From Mesonia sp. HuA40 (GTDB taxonomy: Bacteria > Bacteroidota > Bacteroidia > Flavobacteriales > Flavobacteriaceae), in the NCBI RefSeq assembly GCF_008017835.1, contig NZ_VRLT01000021.1:1-64000 (forward strand): a stretch of DNA of 64,000 nt. The letters run 5' to 3'. Each line of letters begins with the position of its first letter. Position 1 is the first letter of the stretch. Shown one piece after another: positions 43,999-53,061 of this stretch. The notes under the pieces were generated by a model. That model was not told the origin of the DNA and did no database searches. It saw only the letters and a program-made list of their open reading frames with translations. The translations under genes were made by a program, and so were the position numbers.

Positions 43999-44997
43999 TT
44001 ACAACTGGTTAAACTTATTCTTTTTTTGTATAAAGTACTTGAAGACTATAGAGAAATTACTAGGTTTAACCTGGTGGGTGTGCCGAATGTTTTTACGTTT
44101 TTTGTTGATGTGATTAAAATTTTTATAAAAACTAAAATGTGCCTGTAATATAGCTTTGAAATGATGAATTTTACCTTGCATTAAAAATTGAATTCCTGCC
44201 AATCCGTCTAGTATCATTCGAATAAAAATGGTGATTAAGGCTTGTGGTAAGGATTGATTTTTTAGTAAATTGTATAAAGAATTTCTGAAGTTTAAAAATG
44301 TTTTTTTAGGATTTGCACTTGCTAAGGTGGCTCCGCCTAAATGGTATACTTCGCTTTGGTAGCAGTACTCCACTAAAAATCCTTGCAATTGTGCACGCCA
44401 ACAAAAATCTATCTCTTCTTGATGGGCAAAATAATCTTCATCAAAACCACCAAGGCGTTTAAAAAGATTGTTGCGTACTACCAAACACGCACCACTTGCC
44501 CAAAAAATTGGATAATTTGAATTGTATTGACCTTGGTCTTTTTCTAAAGTGTTAAAAATTCTTCCTTTACAAAAAGGATAGCCCAATTGGTCTATATAAC
44601 CTCCTGCTGCTCCGGCATACTCAAAATATGTAGGATTTTTTAAATCTTTAATTTTAGGTTGTAGAATACCAACGCGTTCATCCTCATCAAACCTACTTAA
44701 AAAGGCTTGTAACCAATTAGGAGTAACCGCAACATCACTATTGAGTAAAACCAAGATTTCTTCATTAATTTGTTTTAAACCTAAATTATAACCACCTGCA
44801 TATCCTAAATTTGAGCTGAGTTGAATGCATTTTACACTCGGGAAATCGGTTTTTAATAAGGTAACAGAATCATCTGTAGACGCATTGTCAATAACATAAA
44901 TAGTGGCTTCGGGTGAGTGCTTTATTAAATTGGGTATAAACCGCTTTAATAAATCACGACCATTCCAGTTTAGCACAGCTACAGCTACTTTTTTCAT
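43999..44997 (-). CDS. Family 2 glycosyltransferase
   Basis: A 332-residue GT-A fold transferase. Seen: VLNWNGRDLLKRF, IYVIDNASTDDSV, LVLLNSDVAVTPNWL (metal-binding DxD-like motif) and GGFDEDYFAHQEEIDFCWRAQ, typical of rhamnosyl- or similar transferases acting on surface polysaccharides. The C-terminal region (about 230-330) is hydrophobic and basic, so it is probably associated with the inner membrane. It follows the HsdR_N-domain gene by 8 nt and shares its transcript. The exact sugar is unknown. Confidence 0.88.
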   Translation of the reverse strand: MKKVAVAVLNWNGRDLLKRFIPNLIKHSPEATIYVIDNASTDDSVTLLKTDFPSVKCIQLSSNLGYAGGYNLGLKQINEEILVLLNSDVAVTPNWLQAFLSRFDEDERVGILQPKIKDLKNPTYFEYAGAAGGYIDQLGYPFCKGRIFNTLEKDQGQYNSNYPIFWASGACLVVRNNLFKRLGGFDEDYFAHQEEIDFCWRAQLQGFLVEYCYQSEVYHLGGATLASANPKKTFLNFRNSLYNLLKNQSLPQALITIFIRMILDGLAGIQFLMQGKIHHFKAILQAHFSFYKNFNHINKKRKNIRHTHQVKPSNFSIVFKYFIQKKNKFNQL

Positions 44998-45005
44998 TAT
45001 TTTTA

Positions 45006-45446
45006 TTAATAGAGAGGAAGTTCGGGTAAAAAATTATATTGCTGTTTGTTGTAGTCCATCTTACAAAAATAGTGCGACAACCCGTTAGTTACCATCAAAA
45101 AGTCTGCTTTTAGACTCAAGTTATAGCGAGCAATTTGATCAAAAGTTTCTTGGGTGATTTTTACCTTAGGTGCTTTGCACTCTACAATTAATTGTAAGTC
45201 TCCTGTGGTTTTAAAACCTACTACATCATAGCGTTTTGGCAACTGGTTTACTAATACTTGCTTTTCTACATTGATCATTGACCAGGGGTAATTTTTTTCA
45301 TAGTGAAGGTAATGAACCACATGTTGCCGAACCCACTCTTCGGGTGTAAGTATTATAAACTTTTTACGAATGCTATCAAAAATAGCTGTTTTATTTTGTT
45401 TATTTTTGAACCTAAATGAATAGGCAGGAAAATTTAAGGCTGTCAT
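45006..45446 (-). CDS. Stand-alone HsdR N-terminal (PD-(D/E)XK) domain protein
   Basis: A 146-residue protein that consists only of the type I restriction HsdR_N_2 domain. Seen: KKFIILTPEEWVRQHVVHYL, then the nuclease-core motif RYDVVGF and LIVECKAPKV, followed by ITQETFDQIARYN. The helicase part of real HsdR is absent, and no hsdM or hsdS is near. It is not a truncation: compact homologues of this size are common in Bacteroidota. Its place beside a glycosyltransferase and across from holA is typical of flavobacteria. The role is unknown. Confidence 0.85.
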   Translation of the reverse strand: MTALNFPAYSFRFKNKQNKTAIFDSIRKKFIILTPEEWVRQHVVHYLHYEKNYPWSMINVEKQVLVNQLPKRYDVVGFKTTGDLQLIVECKAPKVKITQETFDQIARYNLSLKADFLMVTNGLSHYFCKMDYNKQQYNFLPELPLY

Positions 45447-45451
45447 AGCAG

Positions 45452-45459
45452 CAAAAATA
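45452..45459 (-). promoter_or_regulatory. Promoter -7 element of the HsdR_N gene, leaderless type
   Basis: On the minus strand, TATTTTTG fits TAnnTTTG and is separated from the ATG by 5 nt (CTGCT), as at the HMG-CoA lyase gene. This predicts a message that starts at the start codon. Confidence 0.55.
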
Positions 45460-45537
45460 TATAATTTGCCTGTGCATTGCTTATTAATCGCTTAATAAAT
45501 CCGGCAAAAGCCAGCAACAAATTTTAATTTATAGAGA

Positions 45538-46545
45538 ATGAAAGAAATAAACGCGGTACTTCGCGATTTAAAGCAAAGAAAGTTCAAAAAGGTTTATTTG
45601 CTTATGGGTGAAGAGACGTATTATATTGATAAAATAAGCGAATATATAGCTCGACATGCCCTTACCGAAGAAGAACGCGCATTTAATCAAGTGGTTTTAT
45701 ACGGAAGAGATATTGAGGTAGATCAAATTATTAGTGAATCGAAGCGCTTCCCAATGATGGCAGAACATCAGGTGGTTATAATTAAGGAGGCACAAGAGTT
45801 AAATAAGAGCATATATAACCTGGATAGTTTTATACCGCAATTGCAAGAAAGCACCATATTGGTACTATGCTATAAATACAAAAGCATCGATAAGCGCAAG
45901 GCGTTATATAAAAACATTAAAAAAGAAGGAGTTGTAATTGAAAGTAAACCCTTGTATGAAGATAAGGTGCCGGGCTGGATAATTGAGGAAGTAGCGAGAA
46001 GAGGCTACCGCATAGAACCCAAATCGGCAATGCTTCTAGCTGAGTTTTTAGGAACTAGCTTGGGTAAAATTAATAATGAACTCGATAAACTTTGCCTTAT
46101 TTTGCCAGAAGGCAGTTTAATTACTCCTGCCGTAATTGAAGAGAATATAGGGATAAGTAAAGATTTTAATTCTTTTGAACTTCAAAAAGCGCTGATTAGT
46201 AGAGACCAAAAAAAAGCTTTTAGAATTATAAATTATTATGCTCAAAATAGTAAAGAGCACCCCATATTAAAAACCATTCCTGTTTTATATAATTTCTTCT
46301 CAAAGTTATTGCTATATCATGGTCTAAAAAATAAAGGTAACCGCAATGAGGTGGCTAGTGCATTGGGAATTTCGCCCTTTTTTGTCAAAGATTTTACTTT
46401 GGGAGCTCAAGCTTACTCTATGAAAAGTGTAAGTGCTATTGTGGCGAGTTTGCGAGAACTCGACTTGAAGGCCAAGGGAGTAGGAGCACAAAATTTACCG
46501 GCAGCCGAATTATATAAAGAACTGCTAATTAAATTAAGAGCCTGA
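45538..46545 (+). CDS. holA: DNA polymerase III delta subunit
   Basis: A 335-residue clamp-loader subunit of the DNA polymerase III holoenzyme. Seen: the N-terminal YLLMGEETYYIDKISEYI, the delta-type fold (VVIIKEAQEL, STILVLCYK), and a C-terminal helical domain with LLAEFLGTSLGKINNELDKL, FNSFELQKALI and GVGAQNLPAAELYKELL. It opens the sliding clamp during loading. It overlaps menA by one base (stop/start), so the two are coupled. Confidence 0.93.
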   Translation: MKEINAVLRDLKQRKFKKVYLLMGEETYYIDKISEYIARHALTEEERAFNQVVLYGRDIEVDQIISESKRFPMMAEHQVVIIKEAQELNKSIYNLDSFIPQLQESTILVLCYKYKSIDKRKALYKNIKKEGVVIESKPLYEDKVPGWIIEEVARRGYRIEPKSAMLLAEFLGTSLGKINNELDKLCLILPEGSLITPAVIEENIGISKDFNSFELQKALISRDQKKAFRIINYYAQNSKEHPILKTIPVLYNFFSKLLLYHGLKNKGNRNEVASALGISPFFVKDFTLGAQAYSMKSVSAIVASLRELDLKAKGVGAQNLPAAELYKELLIKLRA

Positions 46546-47441
46546 TGCAAAAAGCTATCACTTGGGTAAAAGCCGCTCGTTTGCGTACTTTGCCCTTATC
46601 CATTTCTGGAATTTTATTGGGAGCAGTATTGGCTCACCTTGAACAAGATTTTCAACTTTCTATTTTTATTTATGCTTTGTGTACCACCTTGTGCTTACAA
46701 ATACTTTCTAATTTCGCCAACGATTATGGTGATGGTGTTAAAGGCACCGATAATGAAGAACGGGTAGGGCCAATGCGAGCCCTACAAAGTGGCATCATTA
46801 CCGACAAGCAAATGAAGATAGGAATGATTTTTTGTAGCCTTTTGTCTTTAGCTTTTGCAGTTTTACTGATTTACTCAGCTTTCGGAAGCGAAAATTTCGC
46901 CTTAAGCATTTTCTTTTTCCTTTTGGGAATAGCTGCTATAACCGCTGCTATAAAATATACCGTTGGTAAAAGTGCATACGGTTATAGAGGTTTAGGAGAT
47001 GTCTTTGTATTCTTATTTTTTGGATTGGTAGCCGTGGTAGGTAGTGCCTTTTTATTTACGCATCAAATAAAACTCACTTATTTTTTACCAGCCATTGCGG
47101 TAGGAGCTATGAGTGTAGCTGTACTAAACCTTAATAATATGCGAGATCGTTTGAGTGATGCCAATTCCAAGAAAAACACTTTGGTGGTTAAATGGGGCAT
47201 CCATAAAGCAACAAACTATCATATTGGTCTAATTTTGTTAGCCTTTTTGTGCCTTTTGTTGTTTAATTACAATTTACCTATTCAATATAATTTAGCTTTA
47301 ATTCCATTTATACTTCTATTTAAGCATTTAAATACCGTGATACAACACGAAGAGCCAAAAACTTTAGATCCAGAATTAAAGAAAGTTGCTTTAAGCACCT
47401 TTATAATTGCCTTAATATATTTGTTACTGGCGTGGATTTAA
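46545..47441 (+). CDS. menA: 1,4-dihydroxy-2-naphthoate polyprenyltransferase
   Basis: A 298-residue inner-membrane UbiA-superfamily enzyme with about eight or nine helices. It attaches the prenyl chain to DHNA in menaquinone synthesis. The first Asp-rich motif is NFANDYGDGVKGTDN, with GPMRALQSG after it. The second motif lies in LNLNNMRDRLSDANSKK. It heads a set of menaquinone genes (menA, menC, menE) interrupted by other functions. Confidence 0.93.
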   Translation: MQKAITWVKAARLRTLPLSISGILLGAVLAHLEQDFQLSIFIYALCTTLCLQILSNFANDYGDGVKGTDNEERVGPMRALQSGIITDKQMKIGMIFCSLLSLAFAVLLIYSAFGSENFALSIFFFLLGIAAITAAIKYTVGKSAYGYRGLGDVFVFLFFGLVAVVGSAFLFTHQIKLTYFLPAIAVGAMSVAVLNLNNMRDRLSDANSKKNTLVVKWGIHKATNYHIGLILLAFLCLLLFNYNLPIQYNLALIPFILLFKHLNTVIQHEEPKTLDPELKKVALSTFIIALIYLLLAWI

Positions 47442-47528
47442 TTTGTTATAAATTTTTTAATTCATATAAATTTTAAGTGCTATTGCTTATTTTTAGCCAT
47501 CAACTAAGACAATAAAAAACAAAAAAAT

Positions 47529-48209
47529 ATGAAAATTACATTTTACGGGCAAAATACCCTAGCGTTAGAGATCAATAGTAAACATATCATTGTAGATCCT
47601 TTTATTACAGGTAATCCTTTGGCAAATGAGAAAGTAGATATACAAGATTTAAAAGCCGACTATGTGTTGCTAACCCACGCGCATCAAGATCATACCTTAG
47701 ATGCAGAGGCAATAGCTAAGCAAAATGAAGCCACCTTGGTGAGTAACTTTGAGATTGCCAATCATTACCAAGCAAAAGGCATTAACGTGCACCCTATGAA
47801 TCACGGTGGTAGCTGGGAATTTGATTTTGGAACTGTAAAATATGTAAATGCCATACACACCAGTTCTTTTCCAGATGGTAGTTATGGAGGGCAACCCGGA
47901 GGATTTATCATTGAAGCCAATGAAAAATGTCTTTACATTGCGGGAGATACTGCATTGCATGCCGATATGAAATTAATCCCATTGAGGCATCAAGTAGATT
48001 TAGCTGTTTTACCTATTGGTGATAATTTTACAATGGGCGTAGATGACGCTATTTTAGCAAGCGATTTTATTGAATGCAACAGAGTTCTAGGTTGTCATTA
48101 TGATACTTTTGATGCGATTAAAATTGACCATGACTTAGCGCTTGAAAAATTTAAAATGAAGAAAAAAGAATTGATTTTGTTGCCCATTGGTGAAAGTGTA
48201 AGCATTTAA
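47529..48209 (+). CDS. UPF0173 metal-dependent hydrolase
   Basis: A 226-residue metallo-beta-lactamase-fold protein of the UPF0173 type. The metal motif is LLTHAHQDHTLDA (HxHxDH). Other ligands are in NHGGSW, IHTSSFPDG, and YIAGDTALHADMKLI. Substrate unknown. It lies between menA and menC in the same direction, so a link to menaquinone synthesis is possible but only by position. Confidence 0.88.
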   Translation: MKITFYGQNTLALEINSKHIIVDPFITGNPLANEKVDIQDLKADYVLLTHAHQDHTLDAEAIAKQNEATLVSNFEIANHYQAKGINVHPMNHGGSWEFDFGTVKYVNAIHTSSFPDGSYGGQPGGFIIEANEKCLYIAGDTALHADMKLIPLRHQVDLAVLPIGDNFTMGVDDAILASDFIECNRVLGCHYDTFDAIKIDHDLALEKFKMKKKELILLPIGESVSI

Positions 48210-48220
48210 AAGTAATCTCA

Positions 48221-49261
48221 TTGAAAGCAAGATTTATAAAACATTCATTACAATTTAAAACCCCAGGAGGCACTTCTCGTGGGGTTTTAAAAATCAAAAA
48301 TACTTGGTTTTTGATACTTGAACATCAGGGTAAAAGAGGTTATGGAGAATGCGGAATGTTTGAAGGGTTAAGCTATGATGATGTTCCGCAATTTGAAGAA
48401 AAATTACAGTGGATTTGTGAGCATATTCATCTAGGTGAAAAGCAACTTTTAGCACAACTCAGCGAATTCCCCGCACTGTTTTTTGGTGTAGAAATGGCAT
48501 TTGCCTCGCTGCGATCAAAGACGGGGTTTGAATTGTTCCCTTCGGCCTTTACGCAAAAAGAGCAAGGAATAACCATAAATGGTTTAATCTGGATGGGTGA
48601 TAAAAACTTCATGAGAAAGCAAATCACCGATAAATTAAACCAAGGTTTTCACTGTATAAAATTAAAAATAGGAGCAATAGACTTTCAAGAAGAATTGCGA
48701 CTTCTTAAGTACATTCGATCAGAATTTACAGCCAGCGATGTAGAGCTTCGGGTAGACGCTAATGGGGCGTTTTCACCAACAGAGGCGCTAGAAAAACTAA
48801 AAAGATTGAGCGACTATGAACTGCACAGTATTGAGCAGCCCATAAAAGCGAAACAAATAGAAGATATGGCTTCGCTATGTGCTGCCACTCCTTTACCCAT
48901 TGCATTAGATGAAGAGCTTATTGGAGTAACCCAAAGGCCTGCAAAAGAAGAGTTGCTAAAAACCATTCAACCCCAGTACATCATTCTAAAACCTACCTTG
49001 GTAGGAGGCTTTGCTGGTTCAAGTGAATGGATTGAAATCGCTGAGCAGCAAAATATTAAATGGTGGATCACCAGTGCTTTAGAAAGCAATGTAGGACTAA
49101 ATGCTATTGCACAATTTACCTATCAATTAAACAATAAAATGCCGCAAGGCTTGGGCACAGGTAGCTTGTTTACCAATAATATTGCTAGTCCGTTATACGT
49201 TAAAAAAGATCAATTATTTTATAATCCTAACCAAGATTGGGATTTAACCCTTTTATCTTAA
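48221..49261 (+). CDS. menC: o-Succinylbenzoate synthase
   Basis: A 346-residue enolase-superfamily enzyme that dehydrates SHCHC to o-succinylbenzoate in menaquinone synthesis. It starts at TTG; the first residues (MKARFIKHSLQFKTPGGTSR) match the family start. Active-site parts seen are CIKLKIGAIDF (KxK), LRVDANGAF (metal Asp), HSIEQPI (metal Glu), IALDEELIG (metal Asp) and IILKPTLVGG (second Lys). The gap to the next gene is 5 nt. Confidence 0.92.
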   Translation: MKARFIKHSLQFKTPGGTSRGVLKIKNTWFLILEHQGKRGYGECGMFEGLSYDDVPQFEEKLQWICEHIHLGEKQLLAQLSEFPALFFGVEMAFASLRSKTGFELFPSAFTQKEQGITINGLIWMGDKNFMRKQITDKLNQGFHCIKLKIGAIDFQEELRLLKYIRSEFTASDVELRVDANGAFSPTEALEKLKRLSDYELHSIEQPIKAKQIEDMASLCAATPLPIALDEELIGVTQRPAKEELLKTIQPQYIILKPTLVGGFAGSSEWIEIAEQQNIKWWITSALESNVGLNAIAQFTYQLNNKMPQGLGTGSLFTNNIASPLYVKKDQLFYNPNQDWDLTLLS

Positions 49262-49266
49262 ATTAT

Positions 49267-50205
49267 ATGTTTATAGAGCAAGCTTTTCGCGGTAAAACCG
49301 ATTTTTGGCGGTACCTCATCGGGTCTTTAATTATTGCAATTGTGGCTTCAATTGGGCAATTGCCCTTACTTTTCGCCGTGCTGCTAAAAAGTGGTTTTGA
49401 TCCTATGGCTTTGCAAGCCGATCGCTTAATGCAAACCTTAGATAAAAACTCGACCACTTTTTTTATTTTAATCTCTTTTGCTATTGGTTTTATTGGTTTA
49501 TGGCTAGCACTTAAATTTCTGCATGAAATTAATCTAAAAACCATCACGACCACCCGAAAAAAAGTGGACTGGAAACGCGTTCTGCTAGGTTTTTCATTGG
49601 TAGGAATATTTACATCGGTAAGTGTTTTGGTGAGTTACCAAATGACACCCGAAAATTATATATGGAATTTTAAACCCGATAAGTTCTTAATACTGTTTGT
49701 GATGGCTATTGTGTTAGTGCCTATTCAAACCAGTCTAGAAGAATTTATCTTTCGTGGATATCTTATGCAAGGCTTTGGAGTACTAGCTAAAAACAGGTGG
49801 TTTCCTTTAATAATGACCAGCCTAATTTTTGGTTTACTACACATTGCCAACCCAGAAGTTGGTAAAATGGGGTATAGTATTTTGATTTTTTATATCGGCA
49901 CGGGATTATTTCTAGGAATAATAACCCTTATGGATGAAGGTACAGAGCTTGCTTTAGGCTTTCATGCAGCTAATAATTTAATTGCCATCTTGTTGGTTAC
50001 TGCAGACTGGACAGCCTTTCAAAGTGAGTCGGTGCTTATAGATATTGCAGATCCCACCGTTACTTGGGATACCTTTTTACCCTTGATTATTTTATATCCT
50101 ATTTATTTTATAATTATGGCAAAAGTCTATAAATGGAAAAACTGGAAAGAAAAGCTAACCGGAAAAATTCAAGTACCTGTACCCGAACAAAATCCATCAA
50201 TTTAA
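49267..50205 (+). CDS. CPBP-family intramembrane metalloprotease
   Basis: A 312-residue membrane protein with about eight helices and the CPBP (Abi, CAAX-protease-like) signature: SLEEFIFRGYLMQGF with the Glu pair, FGLLHIANP and GFHAANNLIA. I start at MFIEQAFRG, because the frame's upstream ten codons overlap menC and are not family-like. These proteases act on membrane or prenylated substrates, and the role here is unknown. It sits between menC and menE. Confidence 0.87.
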   Translation: MFIEQAFRGKTDFWRYLIGSLIIAIVASIGQLPLLFAVLLKSGFDPMALQADRLMQTLDKNSTTFFILISFAIGFIGLWLALKFLHEINLKTITTTRKKVDWKRVLLGFSLVGIFTSVSVLVSYQMTPENYIWNFKPDKFLILFVMAIVLVPIQTSLEEFIFRGYLMQGFGVLAKNRWFPLIMTSLIFGLLHIANPEVGKMGYSILIFYIGTGLFLGIITLMDEGTELALGFHAANNLIAILLVTADWTAFQSESVLIDIADPTVTWDTFLPLIILYPIYFIIMAKVYKWKNWKEKLTGKIQVPVPEQNPSI

Positions 50206-50219
50206 TTAGAATTAGCAAT

Positions 50220-51290
50220 ATGCACCCCGATTTTAAACTTAACGGATTAAATTATACTGCTTTTAAAACCCAAATTTTAAATGAACTAACTGAAGAAGAA
50301 CAAGCTTTTTATTCAGCAGTAAATGATTTTATCACCGATTGGCTGTCGGGCCGTGCTGAGGTCGAAGTGCAAACCTCTGGCTCTACAGGAAAACCAAAGC
50401 GTATTAAATTAAGTAAGACCGCTATGCGGGCTTCGGCAGAGGCAACAGGAGAGTATTTTAATCTTCCTGCGCAAACTTCGGCTTTTCTGTGCTTACCAGT
50501 GAGTTATATAGCTGGTAAAATGATGTTGGTAAGGGCCATGCATCTGGGCTGGCATCTAGATTTGGGCTTACCAAAATCAAATCCGCTTGACGCTAACACC
50601 AAACAATATGATTTTTCTGCTATGACCCCTTTTCAAGTGAGTCATAGCCTTGATGATTTGCATCACATAAATAAATTGATTGTTGGCGGTGGCGCTTTGT
50701 CTAACTTACAAGTACAGGCTGTTCAAGCTTTAAAAACCCAAGTTTTTGAAACTTATGGAATGACCGAAACCATTACCCATATTGCAGCCCGACCAGTGAA
50801 TCAAGCCCCGCAAAAAAACGTGGCTTTTACGGCACTGCCTCAAGTTAGTTTAAGCGTAGATCAACGCAATTGTTTGCAAATTGATGCGCCGCGAATTTCA
50901 CCAACTAAAATACAAACAAATGATGTTGTTCAGCTGCTCGATGCGCATAGTTTTTATTGGAAGGGTAGGTATGATCGAGTGATTAATACCGGAGGTGTTA
51001 AGGTTTTTCCCGAAGTTATTGAGCGTAAGTTGAGTAATTTGCTTCCAGAACGATTCTTTGTTGCTGGTTTACCGCATAAGGATTTGGGCGAACAAGTAGT
51101 TTTGGTAGTTGAAACCGCTCCCTCAGCAGTAACCGAACAAGATCTTTATAATAGGTTGAATAATATGAAGAACTTGGAAAAATATGAACTACCCAAGAAA
51201 ATTTTATGCGTTGCAAAATTTACCGAAACCCACACAGGAAAAGTGCAAAGACAACAAACCTTAGCCAGCTATCTAAATAAAAACGCATAA
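50220..51290 (+). CDS. menE: o-Succinylbenzoate-CoA ligase
   Basis: A 356-residue adenylate-forming enzyme that activates o-succinylbenzoate with CoA. The P-loop is VQTSGSTGKPKRIKLSK, the adenine motif is FETYGMTETITHIA, the hinge region is YWKGRYDRVINTGGVKVFP and the catalytic Lys lies in HTGKVQR. It is shorter than average, as MenE of Bacteroidota often is. The start at 50220 is preferred over upstream codons in the CPBP gene. menB, menD, menF and menH are not in the window. Confidence 0.9.
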   Translation: MHPDFKLNGLNYTAFKTQILNELTEEEQAFYSAVNDFITDWLSGRAEVEVQTSGSTGKPKRIKLSKTAMRASAEATGEYFNLPAQTSAFLCLPVSYIAGKMMLVRAMHLGWHLDLGLPKSNPLDANTKQYDFSAMTPFQVSHSLDDLHHINKLIVGGGALSNLQVQAVQALKTQVFETYGMTETITHIAARPVNQAPQKNVAFTALPQVSLSVDQRNCLQIDAPRISPTKIQTNDVVQLLDAHSFYWKGRYDRVINTGGVKVFPEVIERKLSNLLPERFFVAGLPHKDLGEQVVLVVETAPSAVTEQDLYNRLNNMKNLEKYELPKKILCVAKFTETHTGKVQRQQTLASYLNKNA

Positions 51291-51305
51291 TACTTAAAGA
51301 AACTT

Positions 51306-52943
51306 TTATTTTTTTATTCGCTTAAAGCGGATGTAGTACTCCGCACGGGGATAGCCAATTTCATCAAGGCTTAAATCAAAATCAATAGTTTGCCATTGGG
51401 TGTTTAAATCAAAAACTTTATTTTTCTGTTGGTTACCTAGCCGAATGGGCATAGAAAAATTAGGAACATCGGCTACCCAACGACCGAATAATTTACCTTG
51501 CTTTTCTTTAATTTGCAATTCAGGTAAGTCGGGATAATTGAGGTATTGAAGAAAAATAGGACTAACCTCTACAGACGTATGCACCTCAAAAAAGTCCACT
51601 ACCTCTTGGGTGTTGGTTACTTGATGCTTAAAGTTGAGACTAAAGGCTTTCAACAAAGTCCACCATTCTTTGTCATCACCAATTATACTACGTAGCGTAT
51701 TTAGCATATTAGCTCCTTTATAGTACATATCTGCAGATCCTTCATGATTTACTCCGTAGGTGCCAATAATAGGAGACTGGTTTTTAATATTTGCCCTAAT
51801 TCCGTAAAGGTATTTTAGCGCATCTTCTTTACCCCAACGGCACTCCACATAAATTGATTCTGCATAGGTTGTAAAAGCTTCGTGAATCCATAAATCGGCT
51901 ATATCGCTGGCGCTTATAGAGTTGCCAAACCACTCATGCGCGCTTTCGTGAATGGTGATAAAATCCCATTTTAAACCTACACCAGTTCCCGATAAATCTC
52001 TACCCAAGTAACCATTGTTAAATTGATTGCCATAGGCTACAGCGCTTTGGTGTTCCATACCCAAATAGGGCGTTTCTACCAATTTGTAACTGTCTTCAAT
52101 AAATGGATAGGCGCCAAATTTCTCATAAAAACAATCCATCATTGGTTTAACTTCCTTAAAATGTTGCCTGGCTTTATCTTCGTTATAAGAAAGCACATAA
52201 TAATGTAAATCTAACCCCTTATGCTCGTCTTTTATCAATGTATAATCTCCTACATTTAAAATAATATTGTAATTGTTAATAGGGTTTTTAACCTCCCAGC
52301 TCCAACGTGTGAGATCGGGTGAAATTGCTTTTTTACCCAACAGCCGACCGTTTGAGACATTCATTAATCCATTAGGTACACTTACGTGGATGCGGGCACT
52401 TTCGGGTTCATCGCTTAAATGATCTTTGTTGGGATACCATAAACTGGCTCCTGTGCCTTGTACGGCCACACTTACCCAAGGATTACCATTTTTGTCTTTT
52501 GAAAAAATAAATCCACCATCCCAAGGAGCATTAACCGCTACCTTAGGTTTACCGCTATAATATACGCTAAAAACGATTTGCTTTTTCGCTGGTAATTTTT
52601 TTTCAAAATCGATGAAAAAAGCATTTCCTTCACGCTCATAAGCTAGAGTTCTCCCTTGATAAATTACCGAATCTATTTGCATATTCTTAAATAAATCAAG
52701 CTGCATAAAGCGTTGCTCATAAAGTACTTTTGCTGTAATTTCATTAAACCCTCGAATGCTTTTATTTTTAATGTCTAAGCTGATGTCTAGATTGTACTTT
52801 AGCACATCAAAATGAGATCTTTCCGGGCGTAAACTTCCGCGTAAGCTGTCGGCACGAGTAAAGTTTGATGGTTTAGAATCGAGTAATTGTGCTTGCATCG
52901 AGAAGCCGAGTAGAATAAAACAAAGAATTGAAAACAAACGCAT
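51306..52943 (-). CDS. M1-family metallopeptidase
   Basis: A 545-residue exported zinc aminopeptidase. The signal peptide (about 1-18, ending SMQAQ) is followed by the M1 N-terminal beta domain and the catalytic domain. Motifs seen are YLGMEHQSAVAYG (GxMEN-like; here MEH) and the zinc site HESAHEWFGN, with the third ligand Glu in LWIHEAFTTYAE. The usual GAMEN motif is altered to GMEHQ, as in other flavobacterial M1 proteins. It probably trims peptides in the periplasm. Not obviously linked to its neighbours. Confidence 0.9.
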   Translation of the reverse strand: MRLFSILCFILLGFSMQAQLLDSKPSNFTRADSLRGSLRPERSHFDVLKYNLDISLDIKNKSIRGFNEITAKVLYEQRFMQLDLFKNMQIDSVIYQGRTLAYEREGNAFFIDFEKKLPAKKQIVFSVYYSGKPKVAVNAPWDGGFIFSKDKNGNPWVSVAVQGTGASLWYPNKDHLSDEPESARIHVSVPNGLMNVSNGRLLGKKAISPDLTRWSWEVKNPINNYNIILNVGDYTLIKDEHKGLDLHYYVLSYNEDKARQHFKEVKPMMDCFYEKFGAYPFIEDSYKLVETPYLGMEHQSAVAYGNQFNNGYLGRDLSGTGVGLKWDFITIHESAHEWFGNSISASDIADLWIHEAFTTYAESIYVECRWGKEDALKYLYGIRANIKNQSPIIGTYGVNHEGSADMYYKGANMLNTLRSIIGDDKEWWTLLKAFSLNFKHQVTNTQEVVDFFEVHTSVEVSPIFLQYLNYPDLPELQIKEKQGKLFGRWVADVPNFSMPIRLGNQQKNKVFDLNTQWQTIDFDLSLDEIGYPRAEYYIRFKRIKK

Positions 52944-53002
52944 TTAAGATGACTATTTACTAAATTAACTATAGGGAAGATACAACTTTTTTAAAAAAAT
53001 AA

Positions 53003-53038
53003 CCGGAATGCAAATAACCCTATCGATTTGCATTCCGG
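53003..53038 (-). terminator. Terminator of the carboxylase gene
   Basis: A perfect 13-bp stem (CCGGAATGCAAAT / ATTTGCATTCCGG) has an A-run on its left, which is the U-run of the minus-strand message. Confidence 0.9.
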
Positions 53039-53061
53039 TGAATTATAAGTTGATAACTTTA

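Noticed and set aside
45006-45446. Remnant of a type I restriction system
   Set aside because: The frame has a natural start and end and matches compact single-domain homologues, and no hsdM or hsdS fragments are near.
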